A stretch of 64,000 bases of DNA from CALXQW01 sp031553045. GTDB taxonomy: Bacteria > Verrucomicrobiota > Verrucomicrobiia > Opitutales > Intestinicryptomonadaceae. Positions 42,143-51,909 of this stretch are shown here, in pieces; positions within the stretch are counted from its first letter, which is position 1; each line of letters starts with the position of its first letter. Below the pieces are notes generated by a model. It worked only from the letters and a program-made list of their open reading frames with translations. It searched no databases and was not told the origin of the DNA. The stretch lies in NCBI GenBank assembly GCA_031553045.1, contig JAVBLZ010000006.1:558001-622000 (forward strand). Reading direction: 5' to 3'. The position numbers and the translations under genes are program-made.

Positions 42143-45100
42143 TTAATCTGCCTTGTTGTTAGTTTTCCGCCCCGATAAAATTGACACAAACTTGCGTATT
42201 ACAAAATAGAATACGGGTGTGAAAATCAAACCAAATAGCGTAACGCCAAGCATGCCGTAGAATACGGATGTGCCCAAAGCCTGACGCAATTCCGCACCAG
42301 CACCCGTAGCATACATAAGGGGCAATACGCCGAACATGAATGCGAATGATGTCATCAAAATTGGTCTTAGACGATTTTTTGAAGCCGTACTTACAGCCGA
42401 TACCAATTCTTCACCTTTATCTTCACGCTGTTTTGCGAACTCCACAATCAAGATTGCATTTTTACAAGCCAAACCTATCAATACCACAAACCCGATTTGC
42501 GTCATGATATTGTTGTCCATACCTCTGCCCATTATGCCCAAAATTGCAAATAGCAACACAAGCGGCACAACCAAGATGACAGCCAAAGGCATACTCCAAC
42601 TTTCGTACAAAGCAGCAAGCAGCAAGAATACAAATAACACGCATATTATAAAGATCAGCATTGCGGTATTGCCTACGCGTTTTTCTTGGAATGCAAGGTC
42701 TGTCCATTCAATCCCCATGCCCTCAGGCAAGATTTCCGCCGCAAGTTTTTCGACAGCTTGTATTGATTGCCCGGTACTAAAACCAGGTTTGTTTGCACCC
42801 GTGATTTCCGCAGAAGGATACAAATTATAACGCACCACACGGTCAGGGCCAACCCTGCGTTTAATCTCGGCAACAGAGCCAAGCGGAACATTGCCGCCTC
42901 TGGCGCTTGGAACTTTTAAATTATATATATTGCTAATATCCGTACGCTTGTCGCTTTCTGCCTGCAATACAACTCTGTACACTCTGCCGACAACGTTAAA
43001 GTCATTCACATAAAACGGCGATAAGTTTAGCTGCAATGTTTCATTGATTGCGCTGATTGGCACATTGAGTTTCTGCGCCCTATCTCTATCTATCTCTATA
43101 TACAATTCAGGAGCGGAAACTCTGTAAGTAGAAAATGCCGAAGCCACAGAAGGCAGCGTATTCATCTGCATAGACAAAGTCTGTGTATAACGCTGTAACT
43201 TTGCCAAGTCGCTGCCGGTTTTGTCTTGTACTTGCAATTTAAAGTCGCCACCCATGCCGATACCTCTTACGCTGGGCGGGTTGATTGCAAATATTTGCGC
43301 TTCAGGAAATGCCATGTAAAGCATGCCATTGCTCTTCATGATGAGGTCATCCAGATTTATACCTCTTGCAGCTCTAGACTTGTGATCATCTAGAATCACA
43401 AACATTGCGCCCATGTTTGATGCCCTAGCCTGCGTTGCACCGTTCATACCAACAATGGCGATTGTTTTGGAGACGCCGTCGAGCTTGTCTATCATAGCCT
43501 GAGCGCCTTTCATAACTTTGTTTGTTCTATTGAAAGCCGCACCGTCAGGAAGCTGGAAAGCTATAATATAATAACCCGCATCCTGTTTGGGAATAAAGCC
43601 TTTTGGAGTTTCATTAAAGACGTGTCCTGTAAAGAAAATCAAACCGCCGTAAATTAACATGACGATTACCGCAATACGCGTCAAACCCGCAACAGTCTTG
43701 CCGTAGAAAGACGCCACGCAATTAAACACCACATTGAAACCTCTGAAAAACCATCCAAACAATAAATTGTATATGTATGTAAACCAATCCTTCTTTGCGT
43801 GCTCGTCTTTTAGCAAGAGCGCACAAAGTGCAGGCGTAAGAGTCAAAGAAACCACTGCGGAAATTATAGTTGAAGTTGCAATGGTAAGCGCAAACTGCCT
43901 GTAAAATTGTCCTGATATGCCCTCTATAAAAGATGTGGGTACAAAAACCGCACTGAGCACAAGGGCAATGGCAATAAGCGCACCTTGAACCTGCGTCATA
44001 GCCTTTCTAGTCGCCTCTTTGGGAGGCAAGCCGTCCCTCATATTCCTCTCAACGTTTTCAACAACCACAATGGCGTCGTCAACAACAATGCCTATCGCCA
44101 AGACAAGCCCGAATAAAGACAAGTTGTTTAAGGAAAATCCTGAAGCATACATCACAAAGAATGTGCCAATCAAAGAAACCGGTATCGCAAAAAGTGGAAT
44201 TATCGCCGCCCTCCAATTTTGTAGAAACAGCATGACGACTATAATAACCAACGCTATTGCCTCATAAATTGTGGTATAAACAGCGTCAACAGAATCTTTG
44301 ATGAACGCCGTAACGTCCCACCCTATCCTGAAATCCATGCCGGTTGGGAAAGACTTTGCCATTTCTTCCAACTCTTTTTTGACAACATTTGCAGTGCTTA
44401 AAGCGTTTGTGCCCGGCAACTGAAAGAGCGCCAAGGTTACGCACTCTTTGCCGCTTAAATAAGATTCGTCAGAATATGTGTAAGAGCCAAGCTCAATTCT
44501 GGCAACGTCTTTAAGCCTTGTAAGCCTGCCGTCGTCGGAAGCTTTAATGATGATGTCGGCAAACTCCTCCGGTTTTTCCAAACGTCCTTTGGTTGTAATC
44601 ATGAGCTCATGCGCAACCTCAGCTTCAATGGGCGGAGCGTTTAGCTTGCCTGCCGCCACTTGTTTGCTTTGCTCGCGAATTGCGGCCGCAACTCTGGCTG
44701 CGTTTATTTTAAGACTGGCAAGCTTATTTGGGTCCAACCAAATACGCATACTGTATTCTCTGGAACCAAATAGCGTTACATCACTGACGCCATAAATACG
44801 GGCAAGCCTATCCTTCATGCGTGTAAGCGCATAATTTGTCAGATAAATTTTATCTCTTGAATTATCTGAAGAATAAATTTGCGCCATGAGCAAAAAGTCC
44901 GGCGAGCGTTTGTTTACAACAACGCCTATATTTCTGACTTCTTCAGGCAAACGTGGATTCGCCCTAGACACCCTGTTTTGAACAAGTATCTGTGCAAGAT
45001 TTACGTCCGTACCGAGTTCAAAAGTTACCGTAAGCGTCAAAGAGCCGTCGGCACTGCAAGAGCTCTCCATATACATCATATTTTCAACGCCGTTGATTTC

Positions 45101-45307
45101 TTGCTCTATGGGCGTTGCCACAGTTTCAGCGATTGATTCGGGAGATGCGCCAGGGTAGGAAGCCGTAACCACTATGGTCGGCGGCACGATGTCGGGGAAC
45201 TGGGTTACCGCAAGCCTATTGTAACCCAAGAACCCAATCAGCGTTATTATGATTGATATAACCCCTGCAAAAATGGGTCTATCTATGAAAAAATGTGAAA
45301 ATTTCAT
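42143..45307 (-). CDS. RND multidrug efflux inner-membrane pump (AcrB/MexB family)
   Basis: A 1054-residue transporter of HAE1 type with twelve membrane helices and two large periplasmic loops. The proton-relay residues are visible: D-D in I-G-I-V-V-D-D-A-I-V-V-V-E-N in helix 4, and Lys in L-A-C-K-N-A-I-L-I-V-E-F-A in helix 10. The N-terminal F-S-H-F-F-I-D-R-P-I-F-A-G-V is typical. It likely exports hydrophobic drugs, dyes or fatty acids. Its start overlaps the adaptor stop by one base. Confidence 0.96.
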   Translation of the reverse strand: MKFSHFFIDRPIFAGVISIIITLIGFLGYNRLAVTQFPDIVPPTIVVTASYPGASPESIAETVATPIEQEINGVENMMYMESSCSADGSLTLTVTFELGTDVNLAQILVQNRVSRANPRLPEEVRNIGVVVNKRSPDFLLMAQIYSSDNSRDKIYLTNYALTRMKDRLARIYGVSDVTLFGSREYSMRIWLDPNKLASLKINAARVAAAIREQSKQVAAGKLNAPPIEAEVAHELMITTKGRLEKPEEFADIIIKASDDGRLTRLKDVARIELGSYTYSDESYLSGKECVTLALFQLPGTNALSTANVVKKELEEMAKSFPTGMDFRIGWDVTAFIKDSVDAVYTTIYEAIALVIIVVMLFLQNWRAAIIPLFAIPVSLIGTFFVMYASGFSLNNLSLFGLVLAIGIVVDDAIVVVENVERNMRDGLPPKEATRKAMTQVQGALIAIALVLSAVFVPTSFIEGISGQFYRQFALTIATSTIISAVVSLTLTPALCALLLKDEHAKKDWFTYIYNLLFGWFFRGFNVVFNCVASFYGKTVAGLTRIAVIVMLIYGGLIFFTGHVFNETPKGFIPKQDAGYYIIAFQLPDGAAFNRTNKVMKGAQAMIDKLDGVSKTIAIVGMNGATQARASNMGAMFVILDDHKSRAARGINLDDLIMKSNGMLYMAFPEAQIFAINPPSVRGIGMGGDFKLQVQDKTGSDLAKLQRYTQTLSMQMNTLPSVASAFSTYRVSAPELYIEIDRDRAQKLNVPISAINETLQLNLSPFYVNDFNVVGRVYRVVLQAESDKRTDISNIYNLKVPSARGGNVPLGSVAEIKRRVGPDRVVRYNLYPSAEITGANKPGFSTGQSIQAVEKLAAEILPEGMGIEWTDLAFQEKRVGNTAMLIFIICVLFVFLLLAALYESWSMPLAVILVVPLVLLFAILGIMGRGMDNNIMTQIGFVVLIGLACKNAILIVEFAKQREDKGEELVSAVSTASKNRLRPILMTSFAFMFGVLPLMYATGAGAELRQALGTSVFYGMLGVTLFGLIFTPVFYFVIRKFVSILSGRKTNNKAD

Positions 45308-46449
45308 TACTCTAAAGTTATAATTTTTGTATTAACTTTTGAATTTGGCAACGCCCTGAAAGCGCCTTTAATCAAGATTAAATCATCCGCATTAATGCCG
45401 CTTTCAATAACCCTTAAAGTATTGTTTACCAACCTGCCAACCTTGACGGGCGTGTATTTCACGTTGCCATCCTTATCAACAACAACGACAAACCTATCCA
45501 ACATATCGGTATTAATTACGGCTTCCGGCAAAAGCATATATTCTTTGGGTTCGCCAATGCGCATTTTAAGAGTGTCCGCATACATGCCAGGCAATAATAA
45601 TCCGTCTTTATTGTCTATTTCAGCACGCAGCATCAAACTTGCGCTATCCTTGTCGAGACGTGGATCAACATAGGTTACCCTGCCCGAGTATTCTTTGCTG
45701 CTACCCCTCATATTAAGCTTAACTTCAGGGCCTTTTCCTTTTTCAAAAGAAAAGAAATTTTTTGAGCCGCTTTCCATATATAACACAACGTCTCTTTCGC
45801 TGACTTCAAAATATACGTAAATGATGTCCTTGGAAACAATAGTTGCCAACACTGGGCTTACGCCGTTTGGAATAAGATTACCCGCATCAACTTTTCTTTC
45901 GCTAACATAACCCGAGATTGGGGCGCGTATCTGGGCAAATTCCAGATTAAGTTCGGCATCAGTCAAATTTGCCTTTGCGTTGAGCAAAGCAGCCTCGCTG
46001 GTAAGAAGCTCACTTTTACGAGTTTCATGAACTTCTTTTGAAATTGCCTTTGATGCAAAAAGCTCCTCACTTCTGGCGGCATTGTCTTTAGCCAACGAAA
46101 GCCTTGCCTGCGCCTGAAGCACTGAAGCCTTTGCAGCCTCAAGTGCGGCCATATACGGACGTGGATCTATCACAAAAAGCAAATCGCCCTTCTTTACAAA
46201 GTCGCCATCTTTAAAATGAATGCTTTGCAAATATCCGCCGACCTTTGCCTGAACGTCAACAGAGTATTCACTGTCCAAATACGCCGCCGTAAATTCGTCC
46301 CAAAACTCGAGCTGTTTTTTAATGGGATATGCAACTTCAACAGTGGGCGTGGGCCTTTGGGTTGGAGCAAGTGTTTTTTTATTGCAAGCCGTGAATGTGC
46401 AGAATAACAGCGCTGCTACGGCGATTCTAACTAGATTAAGTTTTGTCAT
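45307..46449 (-). CDS. RND efflux periplasmic adaptor (AcrA/MexA family)
   Basis: A 380-residue lipoprotein (signal peptide ending F-T-A-C, Cys22). It has the adaptor order: lipoyl half (V-G-G-Y-L-Q-S-I-H-F-K-D-G-D-F-V-K-K-G-D-L-L-F), helical hairpin at about 100-165 (Ala/Leu/Glu-rich), second lipoyl half (A-P-I-S-G-Y-V-S-E), beta-barrel and membrane-proximal domain. It connects the RND pump with the outer-membrane channel. It is 17 bp after tetR and cotranscribed. Confidence 0.94.
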   Translation of the reverse strand: MTKLNLVRIAVAALLFCTFTACNKKTLAPTQRPTPTVEVAYPIKKQLEFWDEFTAAYLDSEYSVDVQAKVGGYLQSIHFKDGDFVKKGDLLFVIDPRPYMAALEAAKASVLQAQARLSLAKDNAARSEELFASKAISKEVHETRKSELLTSEAALLNAKANLTDAELNLEFAQIRAPISGYVSERKVDAGNLIPNGVSPVLATIVSKDIIYVYFEVSERDVVLYMESGSKNFFSFEKGKGPEVKLNMRGSSKEYSGRVTYVDPRLDKDSASLMLRAEIDNKDGLLLPGMYADTLKMRIGEPKEYMLLPEAVINTDMLDRFVVVVDKDGNVKYTPVKVGRLVNNTLRVIESGINADDLILIKGAFRALPNSKVNTKIITLE

Positions 46450-46466
46450 TACTTTTCCTTTATTTT

Positions 46467-47135
46467 TTAAATTGTTAAAATTTTGTCTAAAAATTCTGAA
46501 AATATTTTCTTTGGTGAAAGGTTGTATTTCTTCAAATGTTTTGAGGGTGCTTTTTTTTCTATGCGCTCAAAAGAGACCAAAAAAAGTGGAATCAAACTAA
46601 ACAACATTGAAGCCTTAATTTCACACTCTTGCTGAGATAATTCCGTCTTGTTTGAGATATTAAGTAAATTCACAAAAATTTTTTGAGTTGGCAAAAGAAC
46701 TTCTTTTTTTATGAGAATATATGCGCTGGTAGGATACATTTCTTCACGGCGCAAAATCAGCATCATCTTTGCGGAATCCGGATTATCCATAGCTTTTTCA
46801 AAATGCAGTAAGAGAATCTCCTTAATCAATTCAACAGCCTTTGAAGGCAGGGGCGATTTTGATTTCAGAAAAGTTTCAGCCCTACTCATATAGATTTCTT
46901 GAGTTTTCTTAAAACTTTCTATGGTAAGATTGATAATCTCGGAATATATCGCCTCTTTACCGCCGAAGTGATAGCACAAAGACGCATGGTTCACCTTTGC
47001 ATTTTTTGCTATCGTACGGCTTCTTGCGCCTGAAATTGAGTGCATGGCAAACTCATCCAGTGCGGCACGCAATATGCGCATCTTAGTTTCAAGCGCTGTG
47101 CCCCCAATATTTTGCTCTGGATATAAGTTAACCAT
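46467..47135 (-). CDS. TetR-family regulator of the efflux operon
   Basis: A 222-residue protein with an N-terminal TetR helix-turn-helix at about 17-65: M-R-I-L-R-A-A-L-D-E-F-A, then T-I-A-K-N-A-K-V-N-H-A-S-L-C-Y-H-F-G-G-K-E-A-I-Y. The rest is the helical ligand domain. It is the first gene of the efflux operon, not divergent from it, so repressor and pump are made from one transcript and the operator controls both. The start ATG lies in one arm of the inverted repeat listed next. Confidence 0.92.
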   Translation of the reverse strand: MVNLYPEQNIGGTALETKMRILRAALDEFAMHSISGARSRTIAKNAKVNHASLCYHFGGKEAIYSEIINLTIESFKKTQEIYMSRAETFLKSKSPLPSKAVELIKEILLLHFEKAMDNPDSAKMMLILRREEMYPTSAYILIKKEVLLPTQKIFVNLLNISNKTELSQQECEIKASMLFSLIPLFLVSFERIEKKAPSKHLKKYNLSPKKIFSEFLDKILTI

Positions 47136-47156
47136 AAATTTAAACCAAATGGTTAA
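47128..47156. promoter_or_regulatory. Candidate TetR operator (8-bp perfect inverted repeat)
   Basis: TTAACCAT at 47128-47135 and ATGGTTAA at 47149-47156 are exact reverse complements, with 13 bp between. The first arm contains the tetR start codon. Length and symmetry suit a TetR dimer, and binding would block expression of the whole efflux operon. Confidence 0.6.
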
Positions 47157-47260
47157 AATTTTTGTTTAATTGTCAAGTTTTTTTAAATTTTCACTGACTG
47201 AAATTGGCAAAGCCCTTCCTCAAAAATACTTCTTTGAAGAAGTTACCTCGAAAGCTGTAC

Positions 47261-47295
47261 AAAAAAAACTTGGGCGTTTGATTAAAACGCCCAAG
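47261..47295 (-). terminator. Intrinsic terminator of the beta-galactosidase gene
   Basis: On the minus strand CTTGGGCGTTT, loop TAATC, AAACGCCCAAG is followed by a run of eight T. It lies 54 bp after the stop codon at 47350. Confidence 0.92.
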
Positions 47296-47349
47296 ACCAC
47301 ACATCCACAAATAATTACGCAAGATAGGCAATGCCCCTTAACTTATATC

Positions 47350-50300
47350 TTAAAAAAACATAAATATCTTTTTTGTTTTTTCAATCAAGCCGTCCTCCGT
47401 AACTTGACCTTTGAAAGAGAAGCCAAATTCATAAGTCTTGCCGCTTTCAGGCCTGTGTTCCGGCATGGGGCTTTCGCTCCAAGAAGTAACGCCGCCTACA
47501 CCAGCATTAACATTGGCAATATTCACAATATAAAAATCTCTCGGGCTAAGCTTGTAGGCGTAATCGCTTTGGTCTAAATCTGCCTGCAAATATGCCGACG
47601 CACTAAACTCCAAAAACTTTTCATCACTGGAGCAAATCTTCAAATGGTGTTTTTTATCTTGAGAAATAAAATCCACCCAGCGCACCCCCGCCCTATTGCC
47701 CGATTCCTGAGGGCTTATGTAGTTATGAAAGAGGTCTTCAATGGTGGAAGAAAACTTGCCAATCCAAGTGCCCCATGAACGGTCTATGTAGTTTTCATAC
47801 GGCCCTTTGCCAAACCAAGTAACATTGCCAAACTTTTTATCTAAAATAAATTCAAAACCCACTCGCAATAAAAAAGGCAGACCGCTTTGAGTTTCAATTT
47901 TTGCGACAACGTTTATTGTGCCGTCAGGATAAATTCCGTATGTAACTTTTTTTGCGGTTTTATCTCCGCTTACGCCGTAATAAAAACTGAGTTTAAGGCT
48001 TGCGTCATCCGGCGTTTCGGCAGGATATTCAGATATCGCCATTTGTAAATTTTTTGTGGCGTTATCCCAAAACACATTTTTTTCAGAAGCCTTTGAACCC
48101 CTGTCATTGTCAGTCAGGGCGCGCCAAAAATTGAGTTTCATTTCACCTTTGATAATTTCAACCCCCTTGTACGAATATGAATTTATCCACCCCGTATGCT
48201 TATCAAATTTGACCGAAAAATTGCTATTTTGAATCGTATAATAATCATCGGAATCAATGATAGAAAGGGCGTCTCCAGTTTTTTCAGGATTTGGCGCAAC
48301 GTAAAAACCCGAAAGTTTAAACTGTTCCCAAGCAACTTCTTCACCTTCATTAGCCCACACTTCATCATCCGCAAGATGCGCTGAAACTCTTAAAAAATAT
48401 TCCGCATTATCGGCGCCCCCAACACCTGTATTAATTTCAATTTCTGCCGATTTGTGTGGCGCTAAATTTGGCACATTAAAATCTCCGTCGGCAATTTTGT
48501 CGCCATTTTTTGAGAGCTCCCAACGGAATTTTAAGCCATCTAAGGTTTTGAAAAAGTTTTCATTGAATACGGAAATTTTTGCGACACCGCTTCTTGCAGA
48601 CACCAGTTTAAACCATACATTTTGATAAGCTTTTTTGACCTCAAAGATTTGTGGGCTTGGCGCTGAATCCGGCATTACAATACCGTTCAAACAGAAATTG
48701 CCGTCGTTTGGATAATCGCCAAAATAGCCGCCATATACGAAGGCGGGACGCACTTTTGAGTCCATCTTAAAATTTCTGAAATCTATATCAGACAGAATTT
48801 TTTCATTTTCAAATTTCCCGTTTTTTACTTCTGCATCAGAAAGTGTTCTGTCAAAAATTTTGCAGCCCAAAATATGTTCTGAAAAATATGTGCGCATGGT
48901 TCTATTTCTTTTTGCAAAGTTGATAGAGCCGAATTTATCCGCCCTCAATAAGCCTTCAAAATCTTTAGAGGCCAGCAATGCTCCGTCTGCATAAAGAGCT
49001 ATTTTACCATTTCCGATAATCCCCACAATCCACATTGCGCCCTGCTGTTTCGACAAATCAAAAGCTGCTGAAACAATATATTTTTTGCCTTCAGAATTAT
49101 ATGCGGAAAATTCAAGCTTAGTTCTGAAATCTGTAATTTTCAGACTAAAACTGCCTGAATTTTGCTCTATGATGACATCCTCCTTTTGAACGTATTTTTC
49201 AAACAGCGCTCCGCTAAGGCGCTTAAATCTGGAATCTGGGAAATTTGCGTCAAGCAAAGCGGCAACGCTAAGCGCCGTCTTTGCTTCGTCCAACACACCG
49301 GGGTATGCCACCGCCGAAGCCCCCTGTAATCCGCCTTGTAATGAAACATCGCCATAAATTTTTATGTCTCTTTGCGGATTTATTTTGTCTTTTACAAATG
49401 CAAAGGCTGGTGCGTTTACCTTAATGCCTTGGTCTTTCCAATCCCAAATGAAGCCGCCCTGAAACCAATCGGTAGTGCGCACCATGTCCCAATATTTTTT
49501 GAAAACGCCGCCGCTATTTCCCATTGCGTGCGCATATTCGCAAAGTATTGCGGGCTTGCGTTCCGCAAGTGGCAATTTTGCCCTTGATTCTGCGAATTTT
49601 TCCAACCTTGTGGGAGAAGCATACATCTCTGCAAATAAATCAGTGTAAGTTTGATTTTTATTTCTGTCGTTATGTACGAGTCTGGAATCATCGCGAGAGC
49701 GCACCCATTCTGCTGCTTTTTTAAAGTTGTCGCAGTCGTCATTTTCATTGCCCAAAGACCACATGATTATAGAGGGATGGTTTTTAAATCTTTCCACAAG
49801 GTTTTTTTGTCTGTCGAGAATTTGGGCAAACCACGAATCTCTGGCAATGCCCTTATCTTCAGGGTTTTCACGACTAATAAAAACATAGCCGTGTGATTCA
49901 ACATTTGCCTCTGCAACCACATAAAAGCCGAGTTCATTGCACAAATCATAAAAATAATCCGGCTGCGGATAATGAGAAGTCCTGACTGCGTTGATGTTGA
50001 ACTTTTTCATCAACAACAAATCTTTTTTGAGCGTCTGCCTGCTTACGGTATGGCCGTCTATCATATCAAATTCATGCAGATTAACGCCTTTAATCAAAAT
50101 GGGCTGAGAGTTTACCAGCATCTGACCATTTTTAAGCTCAACTTTTCTGTAACCAAAGTTGAATGCGGAAAAAGTTTTCTTGCCCTGATACTCAAGCTCT
50201 AAAACAAGCTTGTAAAGATTTGGGGTTTCTGCGCTCCATTTTTTTACATTTTTCAAAATTGGAAAAGCCCATTTTGTTTTTTGCGCTTTTTGAGAGGCGA

Positions 50301-51195
50301 GCTTGCCGTCGGAATATGCGTCAAACAAAACCTTGTCGCCGTCAAAAACTTTACCTTTTATTTTGAATTCCTGCACATAGTCTGAAAGATTTTGCAAGTC
50401 AAGTTCCACGCTCAAAACGCCGTTTGCGTAATCCGAAGTTAAGCCTGCTTTGATAAAAACGTCGGCTATTTGCAAAGCCGGCCTTGCCTGCAATTTTACA
50501 CTGCGAAAAATACCCGATAGCCTCCACATATCTTGGTCTTCAAGATATGAAGCGTCTGAATATTGATAAACTTCTACGGCTACAATATTTTTGCCGTTCT
50601 TAATAAACTTTGTTATATCAAATATTGCCGGCGTCCTGCTGTCTTGGGAATAGCCCACTTTTTTGCCGTTAACCCAAAGATAAAATGCGCTGTCAACGCC
50701 GCAGAAATTTATATAGATTTTGTTGTGAGTCCAATCTGAGGGCACTTCAAAGGCGTATCTATATTGACCAACACCATTGCGCTTGGATGAATCAAAATTT
50801 GAGTAAAGAGGATTTACCGGCTCATCCATCACCCTTGGGGTATTTTTTGCATTGAAAGGATAGGTGATATTTGTGTAAAGCGGATGCGAATAGCCCTTCA
50901 TCTGCCAGTTTGAAGGCACTTTAATCAGATTCCATTTTGAATCATCAAAATCTTCATTAAAAAAATTGGCAGAGCGCTGGTCGGGATTGCCGTAATAATT
51001 AAACTTCCAGTTACCGTCCAAAGACACTTCATAACTTGATGCAGAGTCTTCTTTTGCGGCGTCTTCAGAATCATGCAGAGTAATGGCTGCGGCTGCCGGC
51101 AGCTTATTTATTCTGAATATTTTTTCATCCTGCCAATTTTGCGCAAATAAATTTAAGAATGATAAAAAAGATAAAATTCCAATAAAATACTTCAT
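47350..51195 (-). CDS. Secreted GH2 beta-galactosidase (LacZ-like) with an inserted domain
   Basis: A 1281-residue glycoside hydrolase family 2 enzyme, about 250 residues longer than E. coli LacZ. It has a signal peptide (1-19), the N-terminal sugar-binding domain (L-D-G-N-W-K-F, V-P-S-N-W-Q-M-K-G, Y-T-N-I-T-Y-P-F), two Ig-like domains, the TIM barrel and the C-terminal beta-sandwich. The acid/base Glu is E484 in S-L-G-N-E-N and the nucleophile is E553 in L-C-E-Y-A-H-A-M-G-N. Residues 600-815, between W-D-W-K-D-Q-G and Y-G-G-Y-F-G-D-Y, are an insertion resembling a LamG/concanavalin-like domain. It probably releases galactose from an outer polysaccharide or host glycan. It has its own terminator. 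Confidence 0.92.
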   Translation of the reverse strand: MKYFIGILSFLSFLNLFAQNWQDEKIFRINKLPAAAAITLHDSEDAAKEDSASSYEVSLDGNWKFNYYGNPDQRSANFFNEDFDDSKWNLIKVPSNWQMKGYSHPLYTNITYPFNAKNTPRVMDEPVNPLYSNFDSSKRNGVGQYRYAFEVPSDWTHNKIYINFCGVDSAFYLWVNGKKVGYSQDSRTPAIFDITKFIKNGKNIVAVEVYQYSDASYLEDQDMWRLSGIFRSVKLQARPALQIADVFIKAGLTSDYANGVLSVELDLQNLSDYVQEFKIKGKVFDGDKVLFDAYSDGKLASQKAQKTKWAFPILKNVKKWSAETPNLYKLVLELEYQGKKTFSAFNFGYRKVELKNGQMLVNSQPILIKGVNLHEFDMIDGHTVSRQTLKKDLLLMKKFNINAVRTSHYPQPDYFYDLCNELGFYVVAEANVESHGYVFISRENPEDKGIARDSWFAQILDRQKNLVERFKNHPSIIMWSLGNENDDCDNFKKAAEWVRSRDDSRLVHNDRNKNQTYTDLFAEMYASPTRLEKFAESRAKLPLAERKPAILCEYAHAMGNSGGVFKKYWDMVRTTDWFQGGFIWDWKDQGIKVNAPAFAFVKDKINPQRDIKIYGDVSLQGGLQGASAVAYPGVLDEAKTALSVAALLDANFPDSRFKRLSGALFEKYVQKEDVIIEQNSGSFSLKITDFRTKLEFSAYNSEGKKYIVSAAFDLSKQQGAMWIVGIIGNGKIALYADGALLASKDFEGLLRADKFGSINFAKRNRTMRTYFSEHILGCKIFDRTLSDAEVKNGKFENEKILSDIDFRNFKMDSKVRPAFVYGGYFGDYPNDGNFCLNGIVMPDSAPSPQIFEVKKAYQNVWFKLVSARSGVAKISVFNENFFKTLDGLKFRWELSKNGDKIADGDFNVPNLAPHKSAEIEINTGVGGADNAEYFLRVSAHLADDEVWANEGEEVAWEQFKLSGFYVAPNPEKTGDALSIIDSDDYYTIQNSNFSVKFDKHTGWINSYSYKGVEIIKGEMKLNFWRALTDNDRGSKASEKNVFWDNATKNLQMAISEYPAETPDDASLKLSFYYGVSGDKTAKKVTYGIYPDGTINVVAKIETQSGLPFLLRVGFEFILDKKFGNVTWFGKGPYENYIDRSWGTWIGKFSSTIEDLFHNYISPQESGNRAGVRWVDFISQDKKHHLKICSSDEKFLEFSASAYLQADLDQSDYAYKLSPRDFYIVNIANVNAGVGGVTSWSESPMPEHRPESGKTYEFGFSFKGQVTEDGLIEKTKKIFMFF

Positions 51196-51273
51196 CGGAA
51201 AAGTAAAACATCTGGCTAATTATACCGCAAGCATTTTGTAATGCCAATGCTTTGCTAAAAGCAAAAAAAACAC

Positions 51274-51909
51274 CTATGGCGCAAGCCTGTCTATCTTCCA
51301 ACCAGATTGGGCTTTGACGTATTCAAACCTGTCATGCAGACGATTTTTGCGCCCCTGCCAAAATTCAAAAGTATTTGGCTTCACCCTGTATCCGCCCCAG
51401 AAACTCGGCAACGGCACTTCACCGTTTGCAAATTTACGCTTCATTTCATCAAACTTAATTTCCAACAAAGAACGAGACGTTATGATTTTGCTTTGCTCTG
51501 AAACCCAAGCGCCAAGCCGACTCCCAAATGGTCTGGATAAAAAGTACCTTAAAGATTCCGCCGTTGAAACCTTCTCTATTTCTCCACAGATTTTCAACTG
51601 GCGCTCCAAATCTGGCCAGAAAAATAGCGCACAAACCTTGGGGTTTTGCGCCAAATCTTGCGCCTTTTTGCTTTCATAATTTGTATAAAAAACAAAGCCC
51701 TTTTCATCCCAAGATTTTAGCAAGACAACCCTGCAACTCGGTGCGCCAAAAGCGTCAACCGTAGATATACTCATGGCGTTTGGCTCAATCACCTTTGATT
51801 CGCAAGCCTGATTGAACCATTTTTCAAACTGTTTAAAAGGGTTTGAATCCAAATCTTTTAAATCCAAATCTCCCTTTGTAAATTCTTGCCTGATTTCAAA
51901 AATGTCCAT
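51274..51909 (-). CDS. pdxH: Pyridoxamine 5'-phosphate oxidase
   Basis: A 211-residue flavoprotein. Typical segments are A-M-S-I-S-T-V-D, P-S-C-R-V-V-L-L-K and F-V-F-Y-T-N-Y-E-S-K-K, then A-L-F-F-W-P-D-L-E-R-Q, P-S-F-W-G-G-Y-R-V-K-P and the terminal R-L-A-P. It oxidises PNP or PMP to PLP using FMN and oxygen, so the cell meets some oxygen. The start overlaps the stop of the BrkB-like gene by one base (TAATG). It is the last gene of the nadK operon. Confidence 0.95.
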   Translation of the reverse strand: MDIFEIRQEFTKGDLDLKDLDSNPFKQFEKWFNQACESKVIEPNAMSISTVDAFGAPSCRVVLLKSWDEKGFVFYTNYESKKAQDLAQNPKVCALFFWPDLERQLKICGEIEKVSTAESLRYFLSRPFGSRLGAWVSEQSKIITSRSLLEIKFDEMKRKFANGEVPLPSFWGGYRVKPNTFEFWQGRKNRLHDRFEYVKAQSGWKIDRLAP

